Shown here: piece after piece, positions 33,331 through 43,438 of the stretch
How positions within the stretch are numbered: the first letter of the stretch is position 1
Layout of the letters: the number at the start of each line of letters is the position of its first letter
NCBI GenBank assembly: GCA_035356615.1
Contig: DAOQSN010000016.1
Span: 1-64,000 of the forward strand
Reading direction: 5' to 3'
Source of the DNA: JAKQDH01 sp029558835
Lineage (GTDB): Bacteria; Planctomycetota; Phycisphaerae; UBA1845
DNA: 64,000 nt
Position numbers and translations under genes: made by a program
The notes under the pieces: generated by a model
Databases searched by the model: none
The model's input: only the letters and a program-made list of their open reading frames with translations
What the model was told of the DNA's origin: nothing

Positions 33331-35472
33331 CTACGCCGACGCGTTGAGGAACTGGGTTTCGCACAGCGTGCGATACAGCGGGCAGCGCTCGAACAGTTCC
33401 GCGTGGGTCCCGGTGTCGAGAATGAACCCGGCGTCCATCACCACGATGCGGCGGGCGAACTGGATGGTGCTTAAGCGGTGCGCGATGATGAACGTCGTTC
33501 GCCCCTCGGCGAGGCTGCGGAGGGCCTGCTGGATCTTCTGCTCCGACTCGGTGTCCACCTGGCTGGTAGCCTCATCGAAGATGAGGATCGGCGCGTCGCG
33601 GAAGATCGCCCGGGCGATGGCGAGTCGCTGCCGCTGCCCGCCGGACAGCGTGGTGCCGCGTTCGCCCAGTGCGGCCGCGTAGCCGCCGGGCAGGGCCCGC
33701 ACGAACTCATCGGCCGATGCCCGCCGGGCCGCCGCTTCCACGTGCCGTCCGTCCGGCTCGTCCTGACCGTACGCGATGTTGTCCACCGGCGTGCCGGCAA
33801 ACACCACCGCCTCCTGCGTCACGAGGCTGATCTGCCGACGCAGGCTTGCCAAGTCCACCCCGCGCAGGTCCACGCCGTCGTAACGCACCACGCCGCGGTC
33901 CGGGTCGAAGAAACGCAGCAGCAGACCCATCAACGTGGTCTTGCCGCAGCCGTTGGGACCGACGACGGCCACCGTCTCCCCGCGCTCGACGGACAGGTCG
34001 ATGTCGCGCAGGGCGGGCACCTCGGACCCCGGATACGTGAAGGTGACCCCCACGAACTCCAGCCGCTCCCGCAGGGGCCCCACCGCCACCGGCGTCGTCG
34101 CGGCGGCCTGCTCGTCCGGCCGATCCAGCACCGAGAAGATGCGCTCCGCCCCGGCCGTCGAACGCTGCACCCGCACGTACACGTCCGACAGCTTCCGCAA
34201 CGGGTCAAACAGCATCGACAGCGTGAACCCAAGCTGCACGAACTTCGACAACGAGAGCTGCTCATTCAGCACCCGCCCGGCCAGCCAGACCGTCACCACG
34301 CTGCCGGCGATGACGGCCACCGTCTCCAGCATCGGGCTGATGAACGCTTCCTGCCGGGCCAGCTTCAGTTGCTGTCGGAAGACCTCGCGGTCGATCGTGC
34401 GCAGGCGGCGCTGCTCCTGCGCCTCGGCCGTGTAGGCCTTGACTACCCGCAGGTTGTGCAGCGTCGCGGTCAAGGCGTCGATCATCGTGCCGTAGGCACG
34501 CAGCAGGCGGTGCCCGGCCTTGCGCACCTGACGCCCCACCGTCCAGAACAGAACCACCGCCACCGGCGCCACCACCACCATGGCCAGCGTGATGCGCCAA
34601 TCCAGTGCCAGCGCTAAGCCGACGATGAACACGGCCTTCAGCGGCTCCCGCACGAACTTGCCGAAGAGCGTCAGCAGCCCCCGCTGTATCTCCTGCACAT
34701 CCTGCACGAATCGGCTAACGACGTCGGCCGTCGGCTGGGCCGCGAAATACGACATCGGCAGTCGCAGCACCCGCTCGTACAACCGCCCGCGCAGGTCCAT
34801 CATCGCCCGCAACACGCCCCGCGCGACGAGTACCTCGCCCGCGTACCGGCACACGTTGGCCAGCACAACCACAACGACCAGGACACCCAGAATCCCCGTC
34901 AGCGTCCGCAACTTGTGCGTGTCCGCGTCCGCGGGCAGCAGGGCCGCCAGCCGGTGCAGGGCCCGGGACTTAGCGTCGGCAGGGCCCACGGTGAGGGTCA
35001 CCGAGGTCGTGGCCTGCTCCGGTGTGCGAACCCGCACCTCGACCGGCGCTCCCGCCGGGGTGGCCACCACCTCGTCAAGCCACGCCCGCACCGACCTCGG
35101 CTCCGGCGGCACCAGCTCATCCAACGCCCGCACGCCCGCCTGGGCCAGGCTCCCGCCGGGCGACACCTTTGCGACGCGGAGGTTCTCGCCGGGAACCAGC
35201 GGAGCAAAGTCACTCCCGAGCCGGTCCTCCGCGACAGTGCGCACCGCCCAACCCTGCAAGCCCTCCTGTTCCAGGAGGATCTTCAGCACCGGAAAGACGC
35301 CCGCGATGCCGGTTGTGTTCAGCAGGGCGAACAGAATCGCGAGCAACATGCCCAGCGCGACGGTGCCTCGGTAAGGCAGGATGAGCCCGACGGTCCGCCG
35401 AAACTCCCGGGGCCGAAACTGCTTGCCCGGCGCCCGTAGCCGGTCATCCGCATCAATGAGAATCGGGTTCAT
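33331..35472 (-). CDS. ABC transporter (MsbA type) with PDZ-like periplasmic insert
   Basis: A 713-residue half-transporter with fused membrane and ATPase domains, probably a homodimeric lipid or drug exporter. Between the first helix (about 35-60) and the second (about 190-210) lies an extra domain whose residues 93-165 look like a PDZ fold (LRVAKVSPGGSLAQAG, then a VRVRTPEQATTSVTLTVG strand pair). The ATPase has Walker A VGPNGCGKTT, LSGGQRQRL and ILIFDEATSQVD, with His in IIAHRLSTI. It starts at an ATG and is the first gene of the minus-strand run toward ribBA. MsbA-like proteins normally have only a short loop in this place. Confidence 0.92.
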   Translation of the reverse strand: MNPILIDADDRLRAPGKQFRPREFRRTVGLILPYRGTVALGMLLAILFALLNTTGIAGVFPVLKILLEQEGLQGWAVRTVAEDRLGSDFAPLVPGENLRVAKVSPGGSLAQAGVRALDELVPPEPRSVRAWLDEVVATPAGAPVEVRVRTPEQATTSVTLTVGPADAKSRALHRLAALLPADADTHKLRTLTGILGVLVVVVVLANVCRYAGEVLVARGVLRAMMDLRGRLYERVLRLPMSYFAAQPTADVVSRFVQDVQEIQRGLLTLFGKFVREPLKAVFIVGLALALDWRITLAMVVVAPVAVVLFWTVGRQVRKAGHRLLRAYGTMIDALTATLHNLRVVKAYTAEAQEQRRLRTIDREVFRQQLKLARQEAFISPMLETVAVIAGSVVTVWLAGRVLNEQLSLSKFVQLGFTLSMLFDPLRKLSDVYVRVQRSTAGAERIFSVLDRPDEQAAATTPVAVGPLRERLEFVGVTFTYPGSEVPALRDIDLSVERGETVAVVGPNGCGKTTLMGLLLRFFDPDRGVVRYDGVDLRGVDLASLRRQISLVTQEAVVFAGTPVDNIAYGQDEPDGRHVEAAARRASADEFVRALPGGYAAALGERGTTLSGGQRQRLAIARAIFRDAPILIFDEATSQVDTESEQKIQQALRSLAEGRTTFIIAHRLSTIQFARRIVVMDAGFILDTGTHAELFERCPLYRTLCETQFLNASA

Positions 35473-36652
35473 CCGGAAACCTGCCCGCCGCCGGCGCGCA
35501 TTCGCCTCTGTCGACTGCCTGTCCGTTCCCCGGGACGCCGCGTCCCGCCCGGTTCACGGAGGAGGGCATCGTAGGCGTACGGCACGGTCTTTGGAAGCCC
35601 GGCCGGTTGAAGGTGTGGCGTCGGCCCCCCGTGGCCGACGTAGAGGACGGCGCACCGGGTGTGAAGGGGAATCGGCGGGCGTCGCAGGCAAGACAGGTAG
35701 CGTCAGCCCCCGCAGAGGACGGCGGACCGCCAGTTGGCAAAGGCTCCGCCCCTGACGACAGGCTTCCCCGCCGGCATGGGCACAAGCCCATGCGGCGAGG
35801 TGGGCGCGCGGAGTCACCCATCCCCCGTGTGCGTCAAACTTCCTTCCCCTCCGCCCCTCCCCCAGACCCTGGCGCCCCGGCCGCTCGGCGCAGCCCAGGC
35901 GCGGACCGCAGTCCTCCCGCAGCGCGTGATCGCTCGCCGGGTGTGACCCGGCTCACCAGTCGCTTGACTCTGCTCCGACGTGCGCTGGCCGGCCCGAAGT
36001 ATCGGTTCAGAGGCCAGAACCGCGCTATCCCGCGGCCCCGAGCCCCGTTTCCACTCAAGAAGCCGGCGCCGCTTCCCGCAGATTCCATTGCCTGGGACAG
36101 TCGAGAGCGCCGGCCACCCTCAAGTATGCGACACGACTTGCCGCCTGTCAAACGACTTCTGCGATATTACTGGCTTTGACACGCTTTCCGTGCCGCAAGC
36201 AGGCTCTGCCGCGATTCATGGTGCCGCGGCGTGGCACCTGCTGCGACCTTCGTGATCTAAGGTCAGGGACGCTGAACAGAACTACGCGGAAGGGAAACCG
36301 GGCAGGTGACATGCCCAGGCCAAAGGTGCCTGCCTTCCGGCAGGCGGGGGCTGACCCCTCTCCCTCGTAGGGGTGAGGGTGGGGACTGCGAAAACGCTTC
36401 CCGGGGTGCATGCGCACCCGTCCACCGCGCATCATGCGCTCAGCGCGCACGCCTGCCCGAGGGCGGATCGGTACGCTGTCACATACGGGAGCATCAGGCA
36501 CATGGGAGAGCATGGCGGTGCTGCGCTTGGCCATGTCACCCCCTGCCGTTGGTCGGTTTCCCCCTCGGGTCAACTCGCACCGGCCGCTGCCGGCCCGAGA
36601 GGCGTTGGATTCAGGGGGCACCGGCGCCGGAGTGCCGCGTGCGGGCTCAGCA
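35473..36652. repeat. 1.2-kb gene-free region with repeats B, C and D
   Basis: No gene is supported on either strand. A family B hairpin (GGCGTCGGCCCCCCGTGGCC) lies at about 35616-35640, with a partial copy at 35698. From 36290 to 36560 lies a family D unit: GACATGCCCAGGCC, a CCCCTCTCCCTCGTAGGGGT hairpin of family C, CTTCCCGGGG, then GGTGCTGCGCTTGGCCATGT. The same order is seen at 51740-52040 and in part at 54935-55050. The stretch 35830-36180 shows nothing recognisable. Confidence 0.5.
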
Positions 36653-39277
36653 TTACGGCCAGTGCACGGGCTCGTTGCCCGGCTCGAAGTCAGCGTCCCG
36701 GATGACGATCTCCCCTTCGACGCGCACCGTCAGCCCGGCGTCGGCCCGCGGGCCCGGCAGGCGGGGGTCCTGCCAGCTCACGTCCACGCGACGGTCCCGC
36801 AGGCCGACGCCCTCCAGCGTGAAGTACGTCAGCCCGGTCGGCAGTGGATCAATCACTAGGCCGCCGTCCGCCTGCGGCTCCAGACCTACTACATGTCGGA
36901 TGATGAGGTCGATCCACCACGAGTGCATGTAGTCGCGGAACTTGCTGAGCGGCGCGCCGGTCCACGGGTGGTAGCGTTCGTAGAAGTCGGCCCGCGGCTG
37001 CAGATGATTGCGTGCCGCCTGGCGCAGGAGCGTGCCGGCCGCCGGTGTCCACGTTCGATCCAGCGTCTTGGCCGTGGTAGCGAAACCCTCCAGCACGTGC
37101 GACGTGGCCGCCGGCCACGCGGGGCCCATCCAGTAGCCGGAAGGATCAAACCGCGGGTCCGCCTGCGACAGCGCCGGCACCGGGTGCGCGGCGGCGAAGC
37201 CCTGCGGGTTCAGCAGGTGCGCGCGCACGACATCAAGATGTTCCGGTTGCGCGATGCCGGCAAAGAGGGGATAGAACATCGTCACCGGCAACAGGTCGGC
37301 CGGCATCCCGTCCGCCGGGTTGCGGTCGCGCCAGCACCGCGCGGTTGCGTCCCACAACTCGGTGTTCACGGTTTGTGCCACCTTGTTGGCATACGCGGCA
37401 TAGTGCTCGGCATCGTCGGCGTACCCGAGCACCCGGGCCAGGTTAGCTAGCGCCGTCAGGTTGGCATGGGCGTAGCTGGTGGCATCGACCGATTCGTAAC
37501 GCAGCGTCGGGTCCGGCCAGCGCAGCAGGTCGTCCTGACCGGTCTCCAACTGATGATCAATAACGAACAGCCCGTTGCCGTCCGGGTCGCGGTCGGCGAT
37601 CCACCACTCGAGGTTCTTCTTCAGCCCCGGATAGATGAGCCTCATCTGCTGGAGGGAGCCGTGCACGACATAGTGCTTCCAGGCCGCCAGCGGCATCAGC
37701 GACAGACCCGTTCCGCTGCGATGGTGAATGGGCACCCGGTTCGTATCCGGAGCGGTATACCAAGGAAAACGCCCGTCGCCGTAGGCCGCCAATACCAGCG
37801 TCGCAATCTGCCCGAAGGCCCAATCGCCATCGCCCGCCCAACTCAGGTCGAACGCCAGGAACGGAGCGCTGTAGCAGCAGAACGTCTGGTACGCCTGCCG
37901 CCCCTCCAGCACCACCGGGTACTGGAAGTATCCTAGGTCCCCGCCGACCGTGGAGAAACGCAGCAGGTACCACCGAAACGCGTAGAGCTCCTCCAGACCA
38001 CGATCACTGCACCGAAAGCGCGGCACTTGGCGCTCGAAGAAGTTCACCCACGCGCGGCGATTGGTCAGGATGGGATCAGGATCGCGCAACACCGCTTCGA
38101 GATGCAACTGTGCCACCGCGGGCTCAGGGTGCATCGCGCAGGCGAGCGTCAACTCGCGCTGCCGCCCGGCCGGTATCTCCACCTCATACAGCAACCGGTA
38201 GGTGCCCGGCGGGTCAGCCTCCACAACCCGTGGCTCCATGCTGCCACCAACCGCCAGGCACAACCCCGGCAGTGTCTGAGGCAAGACATTCCGGTCCACC
38301 AGCAGCACTCCGCGCGGCGTGCGCTGCGTGAGCTTCTCGCCGCCCGGCTTCCCCCGCCAACCCCGTGACTGCCGGCAATCACCAGCGACGTCGATGCGGT
38401 GGCGGACCTCGGTAGCCGCGCTGTTGCGCAGCCGGATTCGCGCGACGATCACGTCATCCTGAGTCACGCAGACGTGACGGTCCTCCACTACGCCATGGAA
38501 TGCATTTATACCCAAATTAGCAGACGTGGTGTATGATGCTAAACCCAGATTGCCGATTTCGATTCGGTCTATGTTGACACATGTCGGGACTACGGCCGGA
38601 CGGGTTGGCCTGACCTGCACGTGGTCGGGATCCCACCGAACGGTCACGCCATCCACCGCGCTGAAGATGCTGCCCAGCGTGTACGTGGCGTAGAAGACCT
38701 GGGAAGGCTCGCCGGTGTAGAGGACCACGTTGCGGCCTTGCCCGGCGCTGTTGCGGTCGGCACGCCCCCCCGTTGCGTTCAGGGCCGCACACGTGGGGAG
38801 GTGCAGCGGATCGTCGGGCAACGCCAAGCGGGGGTCCGGCGGCGGCAGGATGGTGAGCCTGAGCGTGTGTCGCCCAGCGGGCAGTTCGCCGATAGGCAGC
38901 GTGGTCCAGGCGAAGTGTTCCTCGGCCTCACCCCATCCGCCAGTGTTGGCATAGCGGGCGAAACCCAATGCGCGTCCGTCAACGGTCACTTGCAGTTGGC
39001 CGGTACCCTCCAGGTCGCGGGCGTAGCGCACCGCTACTTGCGCCGAGGCGAGCGTCTCGGGAAGCTCGAAAGGATATTCCGCGAAGTCACCCACCCGGCC
39101 GCCGAATCCGTTGCCCAGCACGACGCCTCCCGAGGCGGCTGGCTTGCGGTCTTCACCGGCGGCGCCCTGTTGCAGGGTCGCGTGCTCGGCCTCCAACAGC
39201 ACGGGCCCGGTCGGTACATTCCACGCGCCCAGCGCAAAGACGGCGCTGACGCCTGCCCATAGGCTGCCACATCGCAT
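36653..39277 (-). CDS. Exported MGH1-like/GH63-type glycosidase with N-terminal CBM-like domain
   Basis: An 874-residue exported protein. Signal peptide; a CBM6/35-like beta-sandwich at about 25-140 (LLEAEHATLQQG, GGRVGDFAEYPFELPE); a further sandwich-like domain; and an alpha/alpha-barrel glycosidase at about 450-790. Barrel motifs include ETGQDDLLRWPD, DATSYAHANLTALANLARVLG and YWMGPAWPAATSHVLEGF, which recall trehalase/GH63-like (mannosylglycerate hydrolase-like) enzymes. A small beta domain ends the protein. ATG at 39277 has AAGGAG six bases upstream; the longer reading adds basic sequence. It should act on an exported or extracellular sugar polymer; the substrate is unknown. Confidence 0.8.
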   Translation of the reverse strand: MRCGSLWAGVSAVFALGAWNVPTGPVLLEAEHATLQQGAAGEDRKPAASGGVVLGNGFGGRVGDFAEYPFELPETLASAQVAVRYARDLEGTGQLQVTVDGRALGFARYANTGGWGEAEEHFAWTTLPIGELPAGRHTLRLTILPPPDPRLALPDDPLHLPTCAALNATGGRADRNSAGQGRNVVLYTGEPSQVFYATYTLGSIFSAVDGVTVRWDPDHVQVRPTRPAVVPTCVNIDRIEIGNLGLASYTTSANLGINAFHGVVEDRHVCVTQDDVIVARIRLRNSAATEVRHRIDVAGDCRQSRGWRGKPGGEKLTQRTPRGVLLVDRNVLPQTLPGLCLAVGGSMEPRVVEADPPGTYRLLYEVEIPAGRQRELTLACAMHPEPAVAQLHLEAVLRDPDPILTNRRAWVNFFERQVPRFRCSDRGLEELYAFRWYLLRFSTVGGDLGYFQYPVVLEGRQAYQTFCCYSAPFLAFDLSWAGDGDWAFGQIATLVLAAYGDGRFPWYTAPDTNRVPIHHRSGTGLSLMPLAAWKHYVVHGSLQQMRLIYPGLKKNLEWWIADRDPDGNGLFVIDHQLETGQDDLLRWPDPTLRYESVDATSYAHANLTALANLARVLGYADDAEHYAAYANKVAQTVNTELWDATARCWRDRNPADGMPADLLPVTMFYPLFAGIAQPEHLDVVRAHLLNPQGFAAAHPVPALSQADPRFDPSGYWMGPAWPAATSHVLEGFATTAKTLDRTWTPAAGTLLRQAARNHLQPRADFYERYHPWTGAPLSKFRDYMHSWWIDLIIRHVVGLEPQADGGLVIDPLPTGLTYFTLEGVGLRDRRVDVSWQDPRLPGPRADAGLTVRVEGEIVIRDADFEPGNEPVHWP

Positions 39278-39635
39278 GAGATGCTCCTTGCCGTCAAACC
39301 AGCGGGGTCCGCCGACGCCGGTGCGCCTCCGGCTGCCGCGGCGCGGCGATCCTATCGGACAGAGAGTAGCCGTCACCCGCAAAGAGTGCCACGTCCGCCA
39401 CGGCGCCGCGGGGAAGTACAGGCGTGGGCCATAGGGTGCCGATTGACCACGGGAGCCCTCGCCCGTAGACTTCCCCCTCTATTGTTGTTGCGGGAAGTGT
39501 ATGCTTCAGGAGCGGCGCGGGCGGCGGTCAGTCTCGCGACCTGGGGCAAGCGCGGTGCCCTCCGGATGCAGCAGGGCCGATCCGGGGCATCCTCAAACCA
39601 GATGACAATCGGACGCCTGCACGGGAACGACGAAC
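39278..39635. other. Divergent promoter region
   Basis: These 358 bases lie between the divergent glycosidase and ppdK genes and must hold both promoters. I saw no convincing hexamer pair, operator or repeat. Confidence 0.35.
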
Positions 39636-42600
39636 ATGGCGGCGAAACACAAGTGGGTGTACGGCTTCGGTGACGGCAAGGCGGAGGGTCGGTCGGACCA
39701 GCGCGAGGTGCTGGGCGGGAAGGGGGCAGGGCTGGCGGAGATGATGCGCATCGGCCTGCCGGTGCCGCCCGGTTTCACCATTTCGACGCACGCCTGTGCC
39801 CATTACACCGCCCACGGCAAGTGGCCCGCGGGGCTGGAGAAGGACGTCCGCCAGGCGCTGGCGCGCCTCGAACGGGTGGCCAGGAAGAAACTGGGCAGCC
39901 GGCACGATCCCTTGCTGGTGTCGGTGCGGTCGGGGGCGGCCGCCTCGATGCCCGGCATGATGGAGACCATCCTCAACCTGGGGCTCAACGATGAGTCCGT
40001 GGAGGGGCTGGCCGAGGCGGCGGGCAACCGGCGCTTCGCCTTCGACGCCTACCGGCGGTTCATCACGATGTACGGGTGCACCGCGAAGGGCGTGCGGCGC
40101 AGCCTCTTCGATGATGCCTTCGACCAGATCAAGCGCGAGCGCACCGCACCGCGTCTGGGGCGTGCCTCCGGCGCCAAGGTCGTCGATACCGACGTCAACG
40201 CGGAGGAGTTGGAAGCGCTCGTGCAGCGTTACCGGGAAATCTACCGCGCCCAGACCGGCGAGGACTTCCCGCAGGACCCGTTCGAGCAATTGCGCGGGTC
40301 GATCAGCGCCGTCTTTGGAAGCTGGATGGCGGAGAAAGCCGTCACCTATCGCCGCGTCGAGCAGATCAGCGGCCTGATCGGCACGGCCGTCAACGTCTGC
40401 CAGATGGTCTTCGGCAACATGGGCGACGACTGCGGCACCGGCGTCTGCTTCACGCGCGACCCCAACTCCGGTGAGAACATCTACTACGGTGACCTGCTCA
40501 TCAATGCCCAGGGCGAGGATGTGGTGGCGGGCATCCGCACGCCGATGAAGCTGGCCGAGCTGCACACGCTGATGCCGGCGGTGTACGATCAGCTCGAAGC
40601 GGTGCGCGTGATTCTCGAGGTCCACTACCGCGACATGCAGGACCTGGAGTTCACGATCGAGCGGGGCAAGCTGTACATGCTGCAATGCCGGCGGGGCAAG
40701 CGGTCGCCGGCCGCCACCTTCCGCATCGCCGTCGAGCAGGCGACTGCGGGCGTGGTGTCCAAGAGCCAGGCCGCCTACCTGGTGAAGAAGAAACTGCTTC
40801 CCAAGGCGGTAGCGGCCGCGGCGGGCAAGCCGGTGATCAGCAAGGACGAGGCCGTCACCCGCGTCCGACCGGAGGATATTGAGCGACTCTTCTACCCGGT
40901 GTTGGACCCGACGATCTCCGCCCTGGAACTGGAGCAGCGAACGCTGGGCGAGGGGACGGGGGCGGTACCTGGCGCCGCTTCGGGCGAGATCATGTTTACG
41001 GCGCACGACGCGGAAACCCGGGCGGCCCAGGGACACAGCGTCATCCTGGTACGCAAGGAAACGTCCCCGGAGGACGTGGGCGGCATGCACGTGGCCGCGG
41101 GGATTCTGACCGCCACGGGCGGCAAGACCTCGCACGCCGCAGTCGTCGCCCGCGGCTGGGGCAAGTGCTGCATCGTCGGCTGCGAGGCTCTGAACATCAA
41201 CTGCAACGACAAGTCTCTGACCGTGCATGGGCGGACGTTGCGCGAGGGTGACGCCATCACGCTGGACGGCGGCACCGGGCGCATCTTCGAGGGCAAGATC
41301 GAGCTGGTCCGTCCGACCGCGCCGCCCGAGTACGACACCCTGATGAGCTGGTGCGACCAGCGGCGCCAACTGCAAGTGCGCACAAATGCGGACACGCCGC
41401 CGGACGCCGAACGCGCGGTGAAGATGGGTGCGCAGGGCATCGGGCTGTGCCGCACCGAGCACATGTTCTTCGACCCGACGCAGCCGCAGCGCATCCGGGC
41501 CATGCGGGAGATGATCCTCGCGGACAACGAGGCCGGCCGACGCCGGGCGCTGAGCAAGCTGCTTGTCTTCCAGCGCGCCGACTTCGAGGGCATCTTCACC
41601 GCCATGGAGGGGCTGCCGGTGACGGTCCGGCTGCTGGATCCGCCGCTGCATGAGTTCCTGCCGCACGACGACAACCCGGAGGGGCAGCACGCCGTGGCCG
41701 AGGAGTTCAACGCGCCGATCCGCGAGCAGCTTGCCAAAGTGGAGGCGTGGGACCACAACCTGCGCGCCAAGCTGGAGGCCCAGCTCATCACCATTGAGGA
41801 CATCCGCCGGCGGGTCGCCCTGCTCGAGGAGTCGAACCCGATGCTCGGGCACCGCGGCTGCCGCCTGTGCATAACGTATCCGGAAATCCTGGAGACCCAG
41901 GTGCGGGCGATCATGGAGGCGGCCGTCAACTGCACCAAGCGCGGCCTCAAGGTCCTGCCGGAGATCATGATCCCGCTGACCATGGATCCCGACGAGCTGA
42001 GGATTCTGGTGGACCAGACGCGGACGGTGGCGAACGCCGTGCTCAAGGAGCAGGGCACGAAGCTGGGCTACCTGGTGGGCACCATGATCGAGGTGCCGCG
42101 GGCGGCGCTGATGGCCGAGAAGCTCGCCCGCCACGCCGACTTCTTCAGCTTCGGCACCAATGACCTGACCCAGATGACGATGGCCCTATCACGCGATGAC
42201 AGCGGGCGCTTCCTGCCGGAGTACACGGACCCGCGCAAGGCGGGTATCTTCCCGGCCCACCCGTTCCAGTCGCTTGATATCGCCGGGGTCGGGATGCTCA
42301 TCCGCATGGCCTGTGAGAAGGCCCACTCGGTCAAGCCGAAGATTAAGCTGGGCGTCTGCGGAGAGCACGGCGGCGATCCGCGTTCCATCCGGTTCTTCCA
42401 CCAACTGGGGCTGACCTACGTATCGTGCAGCCCGTTCCGGGTGCCGATCGCCCGGTTGGCTGCCGCCCAGGCCGCCATCGAGCATACGCCGACGACTCGG
42501 GCCTCGCGGCCCGCGAAGCCGAGGGCGCGGGCGGCCGGCAGCAAGGCCCGCACCAGTGCCAAGGCGAAGCCGGCCCGGCGCACCGCGAAGAAGAAAGCCG

Positions 42601-42746
42601 GCAAGGCCTCTGGTCCTCGCGGCGTCTCCCGATCGGCACCGGCGGCCGGGGTCAGCGGCCACAAGGGCCCGCCACCCAAGAGCGGCAGCGGCCCGCGGAC
42701 CAGGGCTCCGAAACGAGCCCGGCGGCTGGAGCCGGCGCTCGTATAG
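39636..42746 (+). CDS. ppdK: Pyruvate phosphate dikinase with basic C-terminal tail
   Basis: A 1036-residue enzyme that interconverts pyruvate, ATP and phosphate with PEP, AMP and pyrophosphate. ATP-grasp part: VYGFGDGKAEG, LGGKGAGLAEM and MPGMMETILNLG. Phosphohistidine domain: GGKTSHAAVVARGWGKCC with catalytic His500. PEP-binding barrel: GIGLCRTEHMFF, GYLVGTMIEVPRA, FGTNDLTQM and LGVCGEHGGDP with the Cys acid/base residue. The canonical enzyme ends at about residue 950. The last 80 or so residues are a Lys/Ala/Arg/Pro-rich tail (KAKPARRTAKKKAGKA) that resembles histone H1-like bacterial tails and may bind nucleic acid or polyphosphate. It starts at an ATG. Confidence 0.95.
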   Translation: MAAKHKWVYGFGDGKAEGRSDQREVLGGKGAGLAEMMRIGLPVPPGFTISTHACAHYTAHGKWPAGLEKDVRQALARLERVARKKLGSRHDPLLVSVRSGAAASMPGMMETILNLGLNDESVEGLAEAAGNRRFAFDAYRRFITMYGCTAKGVRRSLFDDAFDQIKRERTAPRLGRASGAKVVDTDVNAEELEALVQRYREIYRAQTGEDFPQDPFEQLRGSISAVFGSWMAEKAVTYRRVEQISGLIGTAVNVCQMVFGNMGDDCGTGVCFTRDPNSGENIYYGDLLINAQGEDVVAGIRTPMKLAELHTLMPAVYDQLEAVRVILEVHYRDMQDLEFTIERGKLYMLQCRRGKRSPAATFRIAVEQATAGVVSKSQAAYLVKKKLLPKAVAAAAGKPVISKDEAVTRVRPEDIERLFYPVLDPTISALELEQRTLGEGTGAVPGAASGEIMFTAHDAETRAAQGHSVILVRKETSPEDVGGMHVAAGILTATGGKTSHAAVVARGWGKCCIVGCEALNINCNDKSLTVHGRTLREGDAITLDGGTGRIFEGKIELVRPTAPPEYDTLMSWCDQRRQLQVRTNADTPPDAERAVKMGAQGIGLCRTEHMFFDPTQPQRIRAMREMILADNEAGRRRALSKLLVFQRADFEGIFTAMEGLPVTVRLLDPPLHEFLPHDDNPEGQHAVAEEFNAPIREQLAKVEAWDHNLRAKLEAQLITIEDIRRRVALLEESNPMLGHRGCRLCITYPEILETQVRAIMEAAVNCTKRGLKVLPEIMIPLTMDPDELRILVDQTRTVANAVLKEQGTKLGYLVGTMIEVPRAALMAEKLARHADFFSFGTNDLTQMTMALSRDDSGRFLPEYTDPRKAGIFPAHPFQSLDIAGVGMLIRMACEKAHSVKPKIKLGVCGEHGGDPRSIRFFHQLGLTYVSCSPFRVPIARLAAAQAAIEHTPTTRASRPAKPRARAAGSKARTSAKAKPARRTAKKKAGKASGPRGVSRSAPAAGVSGHKGPPPKSGSGPRTRAPKRARRLEPALV

Positions 42747-42824
42747 CCGCGGCACCGCCATCGGCCGGCATATCATCGTATCCCCGGGCGGACACCATCG
42801 CCGTCACGAGCTGGCTGCGCGCTC

Positions 42825-42852
42825 TTGCCGCCTGTAGCGTGAGGCATATAAT
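42825..42852 (+). promoter_or_regulatory. Sigma-70-type promoter
   Basis: TTGCCG at 42825-42830 and a perfect TATAAT at 42847-42852 are 16 bases apart. It lies about 100 bases before the ATG at 42952 and is the clearest promoter in the window. Confidence 0.65.
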
Positions 42853-42951
42853 GGGCGGCGTGCGTTATGCTGGGTAGATTCCGCATGCCGCACGGCAGCG
42901 CTCGAGAACTGCCAACGCTGGTTGTGGGGTGTATGAATCAAGAGTGAATGT

Positions 42952-43395
42952 ATGTCTGACGCTGACACTGCGGAAAGTGCCGCAAGAGAACCGCGTCGCC
43001 AAGTGATACCGCTGGCGGCGGCCTGGGTAGCGGCGATTGCGCTGGCGGTGCTGGCTGGTACGCAACTGCTGCGGCCTGCGGGGACCGACCTGGGCGGGCT
43101 CGCGTTTGGGCAGGGGACGACCAGTGCGGGGGCGCGCGGGGTCTTCGCCTTCTCGGGACAGTTGAGCAAGAGCACGTACGGGGTGTACGTGGTGGACGTG
43201 GACGCGATGACGGTCTGGGTCTACGAGTACCAGCCGCAGAAAGGTTGCCTGCGGTTGGCGGCCGCGCGAAGTTGGCGGTATGATCGCTATCTGGAGAACT
43301 ACAACCTTTGCGACATGCCGCCCGAGGCCGTCGAGCAGATCGTCGAGGAGCAGCGCCAGTATAAACTGCAGCCGCCCCCGCCCGCGGAGCCGTAG
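42952..43395 (+). CDS. Small membrane-anchored protein
   Basis: A 147-residue protein with one N-terminal membrane helix (VIPLAAAWVAAIALAVLAGTQLL, about 18-40) and an exported domain of about 90 residues. Near the middle is KSTYGVYVVDVDAMTVWVYEYQPQKGCLRLAAARSW, a beta-rich stretch; the C-terminus is a short Pro-rich tail. I do not recognise the family. The helix-turn-helix membrane gene follows after 43 bases, and the promoter at 42825 probably serves both. Confidence 0.65.
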   Translation: MSDADTAESAAREPRRQVIPLAAAWVAAIALAVLAGTQLLRPAGTDLGGLAFGQGTTSAGARGVFAFSGQLSKSTYGVYVVDVDAMTVWVYEYQPQKGCLRLAAARSWRYDRYLENYNLCDMPPEAVEQIVEEQRQYKLQPPPPAEP

Positions 43396-43438
43396 TCGCC
43401 GCGGTTGGCCGGGGCACCCGCCGGGAGCACCGAACGTT

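Noticed and set aside
35607..36179. 190-codon plus-strand frame in the large gap
   Set aside because: Pro/Arg-rich with no motif, and it runs through a family B hairpin.
39528..42134. 868-codon minus-strand frame opposite ppdK
   Set aside because: It is a high-GC shadow; ppdK motifs are complete on the plus strand.
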